Shown: positions 6,878 to 13,540 of the stretch, piece after piece
Layout: the number at the start of each line of letters is the position of its first letter
Position numbering within the stretch: the first letter of the stretch is position 1
Assembly (NCBI GenBank): GCA_030540535.1
Contig: JAUNWB010000005.1
Coordinates: forward strand, 1 to 13,540
Direction of reading: 5' to 3'
Length of the DNA stretch: 13,540 bases
From: Elusimicrobiales bacterium
GTDB taxonomy: Bacteria > Elusimicrobiota > Elusimicrobia > Elusimicrobiales > Elusimicrobiaceae
Position numbers and translations under genes: made by a program
The notes under the pieces: generated by a model
What the model was told of the DNA's origin: nothing
Databases searched by the model: none
The model's input: only the letters and a program-made list of their open reading frames with translations

Positions 6878-6906
6878 TTGACAGCTGACGCTTTTAATGG
6901 TTTAAT
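6878..6906 (+). promoter_or_regulatory. near-consensus sigma-70 promoter of the hpf-PTS operon
   Basis: TTGACA (6878-6883, perfect), a 17-base spacer and TTTAAT (6901-6906, five of six). A TGG directly before the -10 makes it also an extended -10. The predicted start near 6913 gives a leader of about 39 bases. Just upstream, 6860-6875 is an alternating CG tract able to fold as CGCGC-GAAC-GCGCG. This is the only clear promoter before the operon. Confidence 0.8.
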
Positions 6907-6951
6907 TATTCTACGGGGGACTCTCTCGTAACCGATATATACGGAGGAATT

Positions 6952-7503
6952 ATGGATATTAAAATTACGGCCAAAGGCATTAAACTTACGCCGGCCATCA
7001 AAGAATTTATCAACACCCGCGTGGGCAAAATCGAAAACTTTTTCGACAATATCGTTTCCGCCCAAGTACTTATCTCGGTAGAAAAGAAAATCAACCAGAA
7101 AGCGGAAATCATCCTGCACACGGGTGCCAAAACCACCATCAGCGCGAGCGCGGTGGAAGACAACCTGTACAAAGCCATCGACGCCGCGGCCATCAAAGCC
7201 GAAGCGCAGGCCAAAAAAATCAAAAGCAAAGCCAAAGCCCGCAAAGTAACCAAGAAATCCGTCAAAGACGAAGACTTGGGCGCCTTCGCGGACCATGTGC
7301 TTTTGCCGCAGAACGACGTGAAATTTTCCGTCATCAAACAGGTGGAAGTTTCTCCCATGAACCCGGAAGACGCCGCTTACGAAATGGAACGGCTGGGATA
7401 CTCCTTCTGGATGTTCCTGGACGAAGATTCCAAACAAATCAACTTGATTTTTAAACGCCTCGACGGCACTTACGGTCTTTTAAAACCCGTAAAGAAAAAA
7501 TAA
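6952..7503 (+). CDS. hpf: ribosome hibernation promoting factor, long form
   Basis: The product is 183 aa. Long HPF binds the small ribosomal subunit in the tRNA/mRNA channel and joins two 70S particles into inactive 100S dimers in starved cells. The N-terminal S30AE domain (about 1-95) starts MDIKITAKGIKLTPAIKEFI and has the expected beta-alpha-beta pattern. A basic linker rich in K and A (about 85-108) follows. The C-terminal dimerisation domain (about 122-178) shows VEVSPMNPEDAAYEMERLGY and RLDGTYGLLKP. The length and both domains fit the long form, which needs no separate dimerising partner. GGAGG lies four bases before the ATG. It is the first gene of the operon, 18 bases before hprK. 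Placement of hpf next to hprK, rapZ and EIIA genes recalls the rpoN-hpf-ptsN-rapZ-npr cluster of Proteobacteria and suggests shared control by nutrient state. Confidence 0.96.
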   Translation: MDIKITAKGIKLTPAIKEFINTRVGKIENFFDNIVSAQVLISVEKKINQKAEIILHTGAKTTISASAVEDNLYKAIDAAAIKAEAQAKKIKSKAKARKVTKKSVKDEDLGAFADHVLLPQNDVKFSVIKQVEVSPMNPEDAAYEMERLGYSFWMFLDEDSKQINLIFKRLDGTYGLLKPVKKK

Positions 7504-7521
7504 CGGCATTAGGGGCGGCAC

Positions 7522-8046
7522 GTGGAATTTACTAAATCCATTACCGTTGCGGAACTGCTCCAGGTTAAACGTCTTAACCTGGAGCTGGTCTGCGGCAAAC
7601 GTTACATTCACCGCGAGATTACGCTGGGCAGCGTCAACCGCCCCGGCCTGGCGCTCGGCGGTCATTTGGACAATTTCCGCACCCACTCCGTGCAGGTGTT
7701 CGGGCGCGGGGAACAGGCGTTTTGCCAAAAAGAAAATAAATCGCGCCTGCGCGCCAACGTGGCCAAAATGCTGGAAGAAGGCCAGGTGCCGTGCGTGATT
7801 ATGTCCGCGGACCTGGACCCGCTTCCCGCCGTGCGCAAAGCGTGTTTAAGCGCGGACGTACCCGTTCTAAAAACGCCGATGGAATCCACCGCTTTCGTGG
7901 CGGAATTTTCCCGCTTTTTGGACGAAAAACTCGCCCCCGTCACCCGTAAACGGCATGGGCGTGCTGATCCGCGGGGAATCCGGCATCGGCAAAAGCGAAT
8001 GCGCGCTCGAGCTTATCAAACGCGGGCATATTTTAGTGGCCGATGA
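7522..8046 (+). pseudogene. hprK N-terminal fragment as it would be translated
   Basis: Translation from the GTG at 7522 gives 174 aa. Residues 1-141 match the HprK N-terminal domain: ITVAELLQVKRLNLELVCGK, then NRPGLALGGHLDNF (about 39-52), QVFGRGEQAF, PCVIMSADLDPLP and VPVLKTPMESTAFVAEF. Beyond about residue 143 the reading is out of frame, arginine-rich (RKRHGRADPRGIRHRQKRMR) and without family resemblance, and it ends at TGA 8044-8046. The fragment lacks the P-loop and could not phosphorylate HPr. Confidence 0.8.
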
Positions 8047-8458
8047 CGTTGTAGAAATTCAAAAAAGCCGTGGCCGTTACCTGCTCGGTTCCTGCCCTAC
8101 CATGTTGAAACATTATATGGAGGTGCGCGGACTGGGGATTTTGGACGTACCGCTTCTGTTCGGCGTGGGTTCCACGCTAGACGAAACCAAAATCGATATG
8201 GAAGTGGTGCTTACTTTTCCCTCCGACAAACCGCTCGACAGACTGGGAGTGGAGCAGAAAACGACCAACATCCTGGGGGTGGAAATCCCGTCCCTGGGTT
8301 TACCCGTCACGCCGGGGCGCAACCTGGCGGTGCTGATTGAAGTGGCGTCGCTCAACCAACGCTTAAAAAGCCAGGGCATTTTTTCCGCCCAGGAATTCAG
8401 CCAGCGTATTTTGGACAAAATGAAAAAAGGAGCCGGAAAACCCGATGCAACCCGATAA
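7955..8458 (+). pseudogene. hprK C-terminal kinase fragment
   Basis: This frame codes for the full catalytic core of HprK. Counted from the ATG at 7955, it has Walker A GESGIGKS (7-14), VADDVVEI (28-35, with the catalytic Asp pair D30/D31), the family signature MEVRGLGILDV (55-65) and PVTPGRNLAVLIEVA (117-131). The ATG has no Shine-Dalgarno, so independent translation is unlikely though not excluded. A free fragment would lack the N-terminal domain and the HG segment. It overlaps the start of rapZ by 14 bases. Confidence 0.75.
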
Positions 8459-9302
8459 AAGACGCATTTTTATTATTACCGGCATGAGCGGAGCCGGCAA
8501 AACGCAGGCGCTGAAAATCTTTGGCGACCTGGGGTTTTACTGCGTAGACAATTTGCCGCTCGCGCTTTTTGGCAATTTTATTGATTATGTACGCGCCAAC
8601 GGCGAAATCCAAAACGTTGCGCTGGGCATGGACGTACGCGAAGGCGACCGCTTAAAAGAAATGCCCAAGCTGATTTCCGCCCTGCCCAAAGACGATTTTA
8701 CCGTTAAAGTTATTTTCCTGGACGCGGGCGAAGACTGCCTGGTCCGCCGCTTTTCGGAAACCAAGCACAAACACCCCATTCATAAAAAACTGGCCGCGGC
8801 CATCGCGCACGAACGCGAAGTGATGAACCCCATCAAAACGATGGCGGATAAAGTAATCGACACGTCGGACTTAAAACTGGGCGAACTGAAAGAAAAACTT
8901 TCCGCCCTTTTAAGCCTTACGCGCGAACGCGACATGCAGATTTCGGTCATGTCCTTCGGGTTCAAGCACGGGCTGCCCAAAGACTGCGACATCGTAATGG
9001 ACGTACGCTTTCTGCCCAATCCGTACTATATTGCGGAGTTGAAAGAGAAAACGGGCCTGGACGAAGGCGTCCAGAACTACATCATGTCGTTTAAAGAATC
9101 GCAGGAATTTGCGGAGAAATTCGCCGATTTGATTAAGTATTTGATTCCCAAATACATTAAAGAAGGAAAAAGCTACCTGACTATCGCCATGGGCTGCACG
9201 GGCGGCAGACACCGCAGCGTGTTTATGGCGCATAAGCTGGCGGAGTATTTAAACCAACTGGGGCTGAGCGCCTCGGAATTTCACAGGGATATAGGACTCT
9301 AA
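8445..9302 (+). CDS. rapZ: RapZ/YvcJ-family nucleotide-binding RNase adapter
   Basis: The product is 285 aa, the family norm. In E. coli RapZ hands the small RNA GlmZ to RNase E to tune GlmS (amino-sugar synthesis), and in Bacillus the homologue YvcJ binds GTP. The role in this organism is unknown. The N-terminal P-loop is GMSGAGKT (13-20), followed by [11 protein letters not shown] (31-41) and [20 protein letters not shown], the family's ETRR-HP segment. The C-terminal domain has [19 protein letters not shown] and the strongly conserved [10 protein letters not shown], which in E. coli lies in the RNA-binding half. The ATG at 8445 lies 14 bases inside the end of hprK, with AAGGAG 12 bases upstream, so its translation was probably coupled to hprK. 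Two bases separate it from the EIIA gene. Confidence 0.95.
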   Translation: MQPDKRRIFIITGMSGAGKTQALKIFGDLGFYCVDNLPLALFGNFIDYVRANGEIQNVALGMDVREGDRLKEMPKLISALPKDDFTVKVIFLDAGEDCLVRRFSETKHKHPIHKKLAAAIAHEREVMNPIKTMADKVIDTSDLKLGELKEKLSALLSLTRERDMQISVMSFGFKHGLPKDCDIVMDVRFLPNPYYIAELKEKTGLDEGVQNYIMSFKESQEFAEKFADLIKYLIPKYIKEGKSYLTIAMGCTGGRHRSVFMAHKLAEYLNQLGLSASEFHRDIGL

Positions 9303-9304
9303 TT

Positions 9305-9712
9305 ATGGTAAAAATCATTTTAGTAACCCACGGGCAGCTGGCCCAACAAATGCTGGATACGGCGGCGCAGATTATCGGCAAGCCGTCCGACGACGGTTTT
9401 GCGGCGTTTTCCGTTACGGCGGCGGCGTCCGTCGAACAGGAAGCGGCCAAACTGAAAGAAACCCTTTCCGCCTGCGAAGACGGGGCCGTCGTGCTGACCG
9501 ACATTTTCGGCGGCAGCGCCACCAACATTTCGCTCACCGCCAGCAAAGATTTGGCCAACTGCCACGTTATTACCGGGCTTAACTTGAGCATGCTGCTCAC
9601 CGCCATCAACAGCCGCAAAAAAATGACGGCCAAAGAACTGGCGGAAAAAATCGAAGCCGACGGAAAACGCGCCGTTATTAACGCGACCGAACTTTTAATT
9701 AAAGGATTTTAA
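9305..9712 (+). CDS. PTS EIIA component, mannose/fructose/sorbose family
   Basis: The product is 135 aa, a single-domain cytoplasmic EIIA. It takes phosphate from HPr on His9 (IILVTHGQLA) and passes it to EIIB. The second family hallmark, VLTDIFGGSATN (63-74), carries the Asp (D66) that sits by the active His. The length fits a stand-alone mannose-type EIIA, whereas E. coli ManX is an EIIA-EIIB fusion. AGGA at 9293-9296 is a good ribosome site. The stop overlaps the next ATG (TAATG), which suggests coupled translation with EIIB so that the two are made in equal amounts. EIIA proteins encoded beside rapZ often act as regulators rather than transport parts; here EIIB, EIIC and EIID follow, so transport is possible. 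Confidence 0.95.
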   Translation: MVKIILVTHGQLAQQMLDTAAQIIGKPSDDGFAAFSVTAAASVEQEAAKLKETLSACEDGAVVLTDIFGGSATNISLTASKDLANCHVITGLNLSMLLTAINSRKKMTAKELAEKIEADGKRAVINATELLIKGF

Positions 9713-10182
9713 TGCCTATTATTTTTGCGCGGGTGGACGACCGCTTGATTCACGGACAAATCGTACAAGCCTGGCTGCCGGAACTGAACGTGGACGAGGT
9801 GCTGATTCCCTTTTCCAAAGGGAGCGAAGGGCGCCTTAACCGCGGGCTTCTGCGCCTAAGCCTGCCGTACGAATACGACCTGACGATTTTGGACTCCACC
9901 GCCGCCGCCAGCCACGCGGCCGAATCCAACCGCCGGATTTTCCTGCTGATGGGTTCGCTAAAAGAAGCCGCGGAACTGATACAAAACGGCCTGCAGTTTA
10001 CCTCCATCAACATCGGAGGGATGCACTTTAAAGACGGCGCGCAAAAACTGGCCGACAACGTGTTTTTAGACGGCGACGACAAACGCTTTCTAAAACTCAT
10101 CCGGGACCTGGGAATTAACATCGAAACCCGCGCGGTGCCGTCTTCCGCGTCCGTTTCCGTAGCCGGAGCTATTGAACCATGA
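9712..10182 (+). CDS. PTS EIIB component, mannose/fructose/sorbose family
   Basis: The product is 156 aa, the usual size for this cytoplasmic subunit. The phosphorylated His is H14 in ARVDDRLIHGQIVQAW, the defining motif. A further family segment is SINIGGMHFKDGAQKLADNV near 98-117. EIIB accepts phosphate from EIIA and, when transport occurs, gives it to the sugar carried by EIIC/EIID. It overlaps EIIA by one base and EIIC by four (ATGA), so translation of the three is linked. Sugar specificity cannot be read from the sequence. Confidence 0.95.
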   Translation: MPIIFARVDDRLIHGQIVQAWLPELNVDEVLIPFSKGSEGRLNRGLLRLSLPYEYDLTILDSTAAASHAAESNRRIFLLMGSLKEAAELIQNGLQFTSINIGGMHFKDGAQKLADNVFLDGDDKRFLKLIRDLGINIETRAVPSSASVSVAGAIEP

Positions 10183-10784
10183 CACCTGAGATATTCTCCC
10201 TCTGCGCGCTTGCCGCCATTTTGGAACTGGATACGACCTACGCTTTCCAGCTGACCTTTTCGCGCGGTATTATCGCGGGCCCGATTCTGGGCCTTATTAC
10301 GGGGGATTTAATGGCCGGCGTGCAGGTGGGCGTGTTTACCGAACTGATATTTGCCGACGTCAATCCGCTCGGCGGCATTTTACCCCCCAGCGCGGCCGTT
10401 TGCTGCGCCGTTACCCTGGCGTTACACGCCATGGGTGCGGAATTATACTTTGCTTTTTTCTTTGGCATTATCGGTGCGGCGTTGTTTTCGACGCTGGAAA
10501 AATTCATGCGCAAAAACCGTTTTAAATGGCTGGTGTTTTGGGAACAGAAAATCACCCAAAAGCCCAATACCGTCAATCGGACGGTGGGGTTTGCGCTTGC
10601 GTCGTCGTTTTTAATGAATTTCATTTATATTTTTGTATTCGTGTGGCTGATCGGCCAGCTGACGCTGGCGCTTCTGCCGCACCTGCCCATGAAAGCGCAT
10701 GCCGCGTGCAAATTCGCTTTCATGGCCGTACCGTGGATCGGCCTGGCCACGCTGATACCGGCGTTCCGTTTAAAATCGAGGTAA
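10179..10784 (+). CDS. PTS EIIC component, mannose/sorbose family, short form
   Basis: The product is 201 aa and an integral membrane protein. The N-terminal part is clearly EIIC: an ELD-x-x-x-x-FQ-like segment (LELDTTYAFQLTFSRG), AGPILGLITGDLMAGVQVG (33-51), TELIFADVNPLGG and LPPSAA. Typical members are about 230-270 aa (E. coli ManY 266). This one stops after KFAFMAVPWIGLATLIPAFR and appears to lack the last one or two membrane helices. Only three bases separate its stop from the EIID start, so no missing tail sits in the gap. GGAG at 10165-10168 precedes the ATG by 10 bases. The subunit would form the channel with EIID. The shortening raises the question of whether it transports sugar or only senses it. 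Confidence 0.88.
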   Translation: MTPEIFSLCALAAILELDTTYAFQLTFSRGIIAGPILGLITGDLMAGVQVGVFTELIFADVNPLGGILPPSAAVCCAVTLALHAMGAELYFAFFFGIIGAALFSTLEKFMRKNRFKWLVFWEQKITQKPNTVNRTVGFALASSFLMNFIYIFVFVWLIGQLTLALLPHLPMKAHAACKFAFMAVPWIGLATLIPAFRLKSR

Positions 10785-10787
10785 CGC

Positions 10788-11609
10788 ATGAATTTTGCCA
10801 TGCGCCTGAACATCTTTTTGCGTTCGTTCTTCCTGCAGACGGGTTGGAATTATATGAAATACCAAAACGTCGGGCTTACGTTCGTCATGCTGCCGTTCTT
10901 AAAAAAACTGTACGAAAACGACAAAGACGCGCTACCCTCCGTCCTCACCCGCTACCTGGAAACGTTCAACACGCAGCCGGTAATGGCTTCGTTTTGCTTC
11001 GGGGCGCTGGCGCAGAAAGAAGAAACCGTCGCGCATGCCAAAACGCTGGCCGCGTTTAAAGAGCGCGTAACCGAATGGAGCGCCGTGCGCAAAAGCCTTT
11101 CCATTACGGCCGCGTCCATCGGGGACCGTTTGTTTTGGGGTACGCTCAAACCGCTTACGCTTCTCCTGGCGCTGTTTATCTGGCTGGGCCTGGGCGTTAA
11201 CTTTTTTGAAGGATGCGCCAACCAAACCATTTCGACTTGGGCGGCGTTTTCCGCCGGGGCGGCGGCGTTTTTCGCGTTCAACGCGGTGGCGCTTTTTGTA
11301 AAGTGGGAAGGCATTAAAATCAGCTTCCGCGAAGACGAAAACGCCTGTTTCGGGCTGACCCGTTTCGACTGGAACAAAACCATCTACCGCGCCAAACGCC
11401 TAGGGCTTTTGGCGGCGGTGGGCATGATTGTATACGGGATGTATTATTATTTAAAAGATTTTGAGGAGCCTAACGCTCATTTTTACGCGCGGGCGGCTAT
11501 TGTACTGGTGTTTGTGTGCCTTAGCTTTGTTACGCGCAAATTAAAAATTGCCAATATGTATTTGTACCTGGCGGCGGTGGTGACGCTCAACCTCGTCTGC
11601 CTGTTTTAA
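10788..11609 (+). CDS. PTS EIID component, mannose/sorbose family
   Basis: The product is 273 aa (E. coli ManZ about 283). The N-terminal segment FLRSFFLQTGWNYMKYQNVG (10-29), MLPFLKKLY, then RYLETFNTQP (55-64) matches the EIID hallmark RHLEFFNTxP, with Tyr replacing the usual His. ASIGDRLFWGTLKPL matches the family's GVGDPIFWGTxRP, with Arg in place of Pro. The C-terminal half has four or so membrane helices. EIID is the membrane partner unique to mannose-type systems. GAGG at 10778-10781 lies six bases before the chosen ATG; a second ATG at 10800 is a possible alternative. The family call is sure. The substitutions hint at a diverged, perhaps regulatory, version. Confidence 0.9.
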   Translation: MNFAMRLNIFLRSFFLQTGWNYMKYQNVGLTFVMLPFLKKLYENDKDALPSVLTRYLETFNTQPVMASFCFGALAQKEETVAHAKTLAAFKERVTEWSAVRKSLSITAASIGDRLFWGTLKPLTLLLALFIWLGLGVNFFEGCANQTISTWAAFSAGAAAFFAFNAVALFVKWEGIKISFREDENACFGLTRFDWNKTIYRAKRLGLLAAVGMIVYGMYYYLKDFEEPNAHFYARAAIVLVFVCLSFVTRKLKIANMYLYLAAVVTLNLVCLF

Positions 11610-11623
11610 CCGGGGGATATTAC

Positions 11624-11893
11624 GTGATAGAACAAAACCTTAAAATCAACAACCGTTTAGGACTGCACGCCCGCCCCGCCGCGCTCATCGCGCAAACGGC
11701 GGCCGGATTTAAGTGCAGCGTCCAGCTGACCAAAGACGGCGTAAGCGTAAACGCCAAGAGCATCATGGGGGTAATGATGCTGGCCGCGGAATACGGCTCC
11801 GAACTGATGCTTTGCACGGAAGGGGACGACGAACAGCAGGCGGCGGACGCCATCAAAAAGCTGTTCGACGATAAATTTAACGAGGAGTTTTAA
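11624..11893 (+). CDS. ptsH: phosphocarrier protein HPr
   Basis: The product is 89 aa, normal for HPr. His15 in NRLGLHARPAA is the site phosphorylated by Enzyme I. Ser46 in AKSIMGVMML is the regulatory site used by HprK, and its surroundings are conserved. Both phosphorylation routes are therefore possible in the protein itself, even though the hprK of this operon is interrupted. The start is GTG at 11624 with GGGGG seven to eight bases before it. The stop overlaps the ATG of Enzyme I (TAATG). Position next to EI and the lack of any other HPr in view suggest it serves the EII genes just upstream. Confidence 0.96.
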   Translation: MIEQNLKINNRLGLHARPAALIAQTAAGFKCSVQLTKDGVSVNAKSIMGVMMLAAEYGSELMLCTEGDDEQQAADAIKKLFDDKFNEEF

Positions 11894-13540
11894 TGCTGGT
11901 TTTAAAAGGCGTGGCCGCAAGCCCCGGCGTGGCGATTGGCCCGGCGGTTTTACTGCCGGGGGAAAGTTTTGCCGTCACCCGGCACTATGTGGAACCCTCC
12001 GAAGTTAAAAACGAAATCCGTAAGCTAAACGCCGCCGTACAAAAGACACTCTCGGATTTGAACACGTGCGAACAAAAAGTAATGGGGGAACTCGGCGGCG
12101 AATACGCCAACCTGCTTTCCGCCCATAAACTCATTTTGCAGGATCCGTCCCTCTCCGGCAGCGTTACCAAAAAAATCACCGCCGAACATTTAAGCGCGCA
12201 GGCGGCCATTTTGCTTACGCTGCAGGAACTCGCCGCCCAGTTTGAAAAAATAGAAGACCCGTTTTTTAAAGAACGCCGCAACGATATTTTTGACGTAGGC
12301 AAGCGGCTCGTCAGCAACTTGGAAGGGGACGAACGCGGATTCTTGGCCTCCATCAAAAAACCTTCTTTGCTGGTAGCGCACAATTTGTATCCGTCAGACA
12401 CCATCAACCTGCAGGAAAACCAGGTAATGGGTTTCTGCACGGATGCGGGCGGCAAAACCAGCCATACCGCGCTTTTGGCGCAGAGCCTGAACATTCCGGC
12501 CGTGGTGGCCCTGGGCACAGCCTCCAAAGACGTGCGCGACGGCGACACGCTGATTATCGACGGCGAAAACGGCCTTTTGGTCATCAACCCGGATAAATAC
12601 ACCCTCGCCAATTACCGCAAAATCCAGCGCGAAATAAAAAAGACCGACGCGCTGCTAAAAACCATCAACCATCTGCCGGTAATCACCAGCGACGGGCACC
12701 CGGTTAAACTCTACGTTAATTACGACCCGCGCACCGACAATAAAGAAAACAAACGCCTTATTACCGACGGCCTGGGCCTGCTGCGCACCGAATTTTTATT
12801 TATGAACACCCCCATCCCGCCGACGGAAGAAGAACAGTACCAAATCTATTTGGCCGTTGCCAAACGTTTTGACATGCGCCCCGTTACCATCCGCCTGGCG
12901 GATCTGGGGGCCGACAAAATGCCCGATTTTCCGCTGGACGAATTTGATAAGGACGCCAACCCTTTTATGGGCTGCCGCGGCATCCGGCTGTTCTTAAAGA
13001 ACCCGGAACTGCTGCACACCCAGCTGCGCGCGATTATCCGCACGGCGTGCGAAGTGCCCGCGCAGGTAAAAATCATGATTCCGATGATTTCGTCGGTGGA
13101 AGAAATCCGCCACGTGCGCGAAGCGTTCAACCAAGCGCTTGCGGAATTTGAGGCCGAGGGCAAAAAGCCCGTTAACAAGATTGCTTTGGGCGGCATGATT
13201 GAAGTGCCCGCCGCCGCGATTGCGCTGGACGGAATGATTGGGGACCTCGATTTTATTTCCATTGGCACCAATGACTTGATACAATATTTAATAGCGGTGG
13301 ACCGCGTGAACCAGGAAGTCGCCCATATGTACGACCCCTGCCACCCCGCCGTAGTACGCACGCTGAACCTAATTTTACAAACGGCGCACAAACGCGGCAA
13401 ACATGCCAGCATCTGCGGAGAGCTGGCCTCGGACGCCAAAATGCTGCCCATTTTGCTGGGCCTAAACGTGGACGGATTATCCGTCACGCCGCGCATGTAT
13501 TTGCGCGTAAAAAACAATATCCGCAATTCCAATTTTGAAC
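11893..13540 (+). CDS. ptsI: PTS Enzyme I (PEP-protein phosphotransferase), 3' end cut by window
   Basis: 549 codons are visible and open to the window end. Enzyme I is usually about 570-590 aa, so some 20-40 residues are missing only because the window stops. It takes phosphate from PEP on His191 (GGKTSHTALLAQ) and gives it to HPr His15. In order: N-terminal swivel domain starting GVAASPGVAIGPA, helical HPr-binding part (about 30-145), phospho-His domain, then the PEP-binding barrel with LLRTEFLF (R298), PVTIR (R334), NPFMGCRGIRLFL, GGMIEVPAAA, SIGTNDLIQYLIAVDR, DPCHPAVVR and the proton-donor Cys508 in SICGELASD. LADLGADK replaces the usual TLDIGGDK-like segment, a modest divergence. The gene starts inside the HPr stop codon. 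Confidence 0.97.
   Translation, partial: MLVLKGVAASPGVAIGPAVLLPGESFAVTRHYVEPSEVKNEIRKLNAAVQKTLSDLNTCEQKVMGELGGEYANLLSAHKLILQDPSLSGSVTKKITAEHLSAQAAILLTLQELAAQFEKIEDPFFKERRNDIFDVGKRLVSNLEGDERGFLASIKKPSLLVAHNLYPSDTINLQENQVMGFCTDAGGKTSHTALLAQSLNIPAVVALGTASKDVRDGDTLIIDGENGLLVINPDKYTLANYRKIQREIKKTDALLKTINHLPVITSDGHPVKLYVNYDPRTDNKENKRLITDGLGLLRTEFLFMNTPIPPTEEEQYQIYLAVAKRFDMRPVTIRLADLGADKMPDFPLDEFDKDANPFMGCRGIRLFLKNPELLHTQLRAIIRTACEVPAQVKIMIPMISSVEEIRHVREAFNQALAEFEAEGKKPVNKIALGGMIEVPAAAIALDGMIGDLDFISIGTNDLIQYLIAVDRVNQEVAHMYDPCHPAVVRTLNLILQTAHKRGKHASICGELASDAKMLPILLGLNVDGLSVTPRMYLRVKNNIRNSNFE

Larger units (their letters stand above)
7522..8458 (+). pseudogene. hprK: hprK, HPr kinase/phosphorylase, interrupted by a frameshift
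   Basis: HprK phosphorylates HPr on Ser46 with ATP or PPi and removes the phosphate again. Here the protein is spread over two frames. 7522 to about 7950 codes for the N-terminal domain, ending FLDEKLAPVT. From about 7946 a frame shifted by +1 codes for the kinase domain, VNGMGVLIRGESG onward, to 8458. In known HprK a segment of the type xHGVLVDV lies between these two points and holds a catalytic His (near 138-140). It is absent here, so about 23 or 26 bases (2 mod 3) appear lost. The two parts add to about 309 aa, against a family length near 310-320. The GTG start at 7522 has AGGGGC six bases upstream. Both halves are otherwise well conserved, so the lesion is recent or is an assembly error. 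Confidence 0.85.

Noticed and set aside
6474..6881. Open frame of 135 codons before hpf
   Set aside because: It would start at a GTG in the loop of the terminator at 6464-6496, lacks a Shine-Dalgarno and has no protein-family look.
6646..7437. Minus-strand open frame of 263 codons
   Set aside because: Most of it is antisense to hpf, which is certain; low-complexity F/G/D-rich translation is typical of a shadow frame.
7940..7965. Programmed +1 frameshift joining the two hprK parts
   Set aside because: No recognised slippery stop or stimulator is seen, and frameshifting alone would not restore the missing HGVLVD-like segment. A small deletion explains both facts.
12846..13532. Minus-strand open frame of 228 codons
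   Set aside because: Entirely antisense to Enzyme I, whose motifs are clear; serine-rich shadow translation.

Overview
This is a bacterial chromosomal window of about 53% G+C by eye. It holds housekeeping and regulatory genes, with no sign of phage, plasmid or insertion sequences. The long-form hibernation factor, HprK/RapZ, and a mannose-family PTS with its own HPr and Enzyme I together suggest a fermentative gut-type bacterium outside the well-studied Proteobacteria and Firmicutes. My best guess is an Elusimicrobiota-like lineage, but that is inference from gene order and style; no search was run.

Layout. Positions 1-483 hold no convincing gene. There is possibly a tRNA 3' end at the left edge, then three Rho-independent terminators about 110 bases apart, two of them sharing an exact 27-base repeat. 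A membrane glycosyltransferase of the GT39/ArnT type (484-1815, +) meets, tail to tail with a 4-base overlap, a minus-strand operon of smc (6025-2549) and a metallophosphoesterase (2549-1812). The smc promoter, an extended -10, sits in the divergent region 6026-6226. From that same region a plus-strand promoter drives a small two-repeat protein of unknown function (6227-6451), closed by a strong terminator. A structured but apparently non-coding stretch follows (6497-6877).

A near-consensus promoter at 6878-6906 starts a tightly packed operon that runs off the right edge: hpf, hprK, rapZ, PTS EIIA, EIIB, EIIC and EIID of the mannose family, HPr, and Enzyme I (3' end cut). The gaps are 0-18 bases and several genes overlap at ATGA or TAATG. 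The phosphate chain PEP -> EI (His191) -> HPr (His15) -> EIIA (His9) -> EIIB (His14) -> EIIC/EIID can be read off this one operon. HPr also carries Ser46, the residue that HprK phosphorylates.

The most notable observation is that hprK is broken. Its N-terminal half and its kinase half lie in different frames, and the conserved HGVLVD-like segment between them is missing. The junction looks like a 23- or 26-base deletion, possibly between two similar coding stretches. Either the HPr(Ser) switch has been lost in this strain while its substrate site remains, or the assembly has an error here. Other points worth a look are a shortened EIIC, an SMC hinge that appears to lack part of its second half, a candidate leaderless start for the glycosyltransferase, and the unknown repeat protein.
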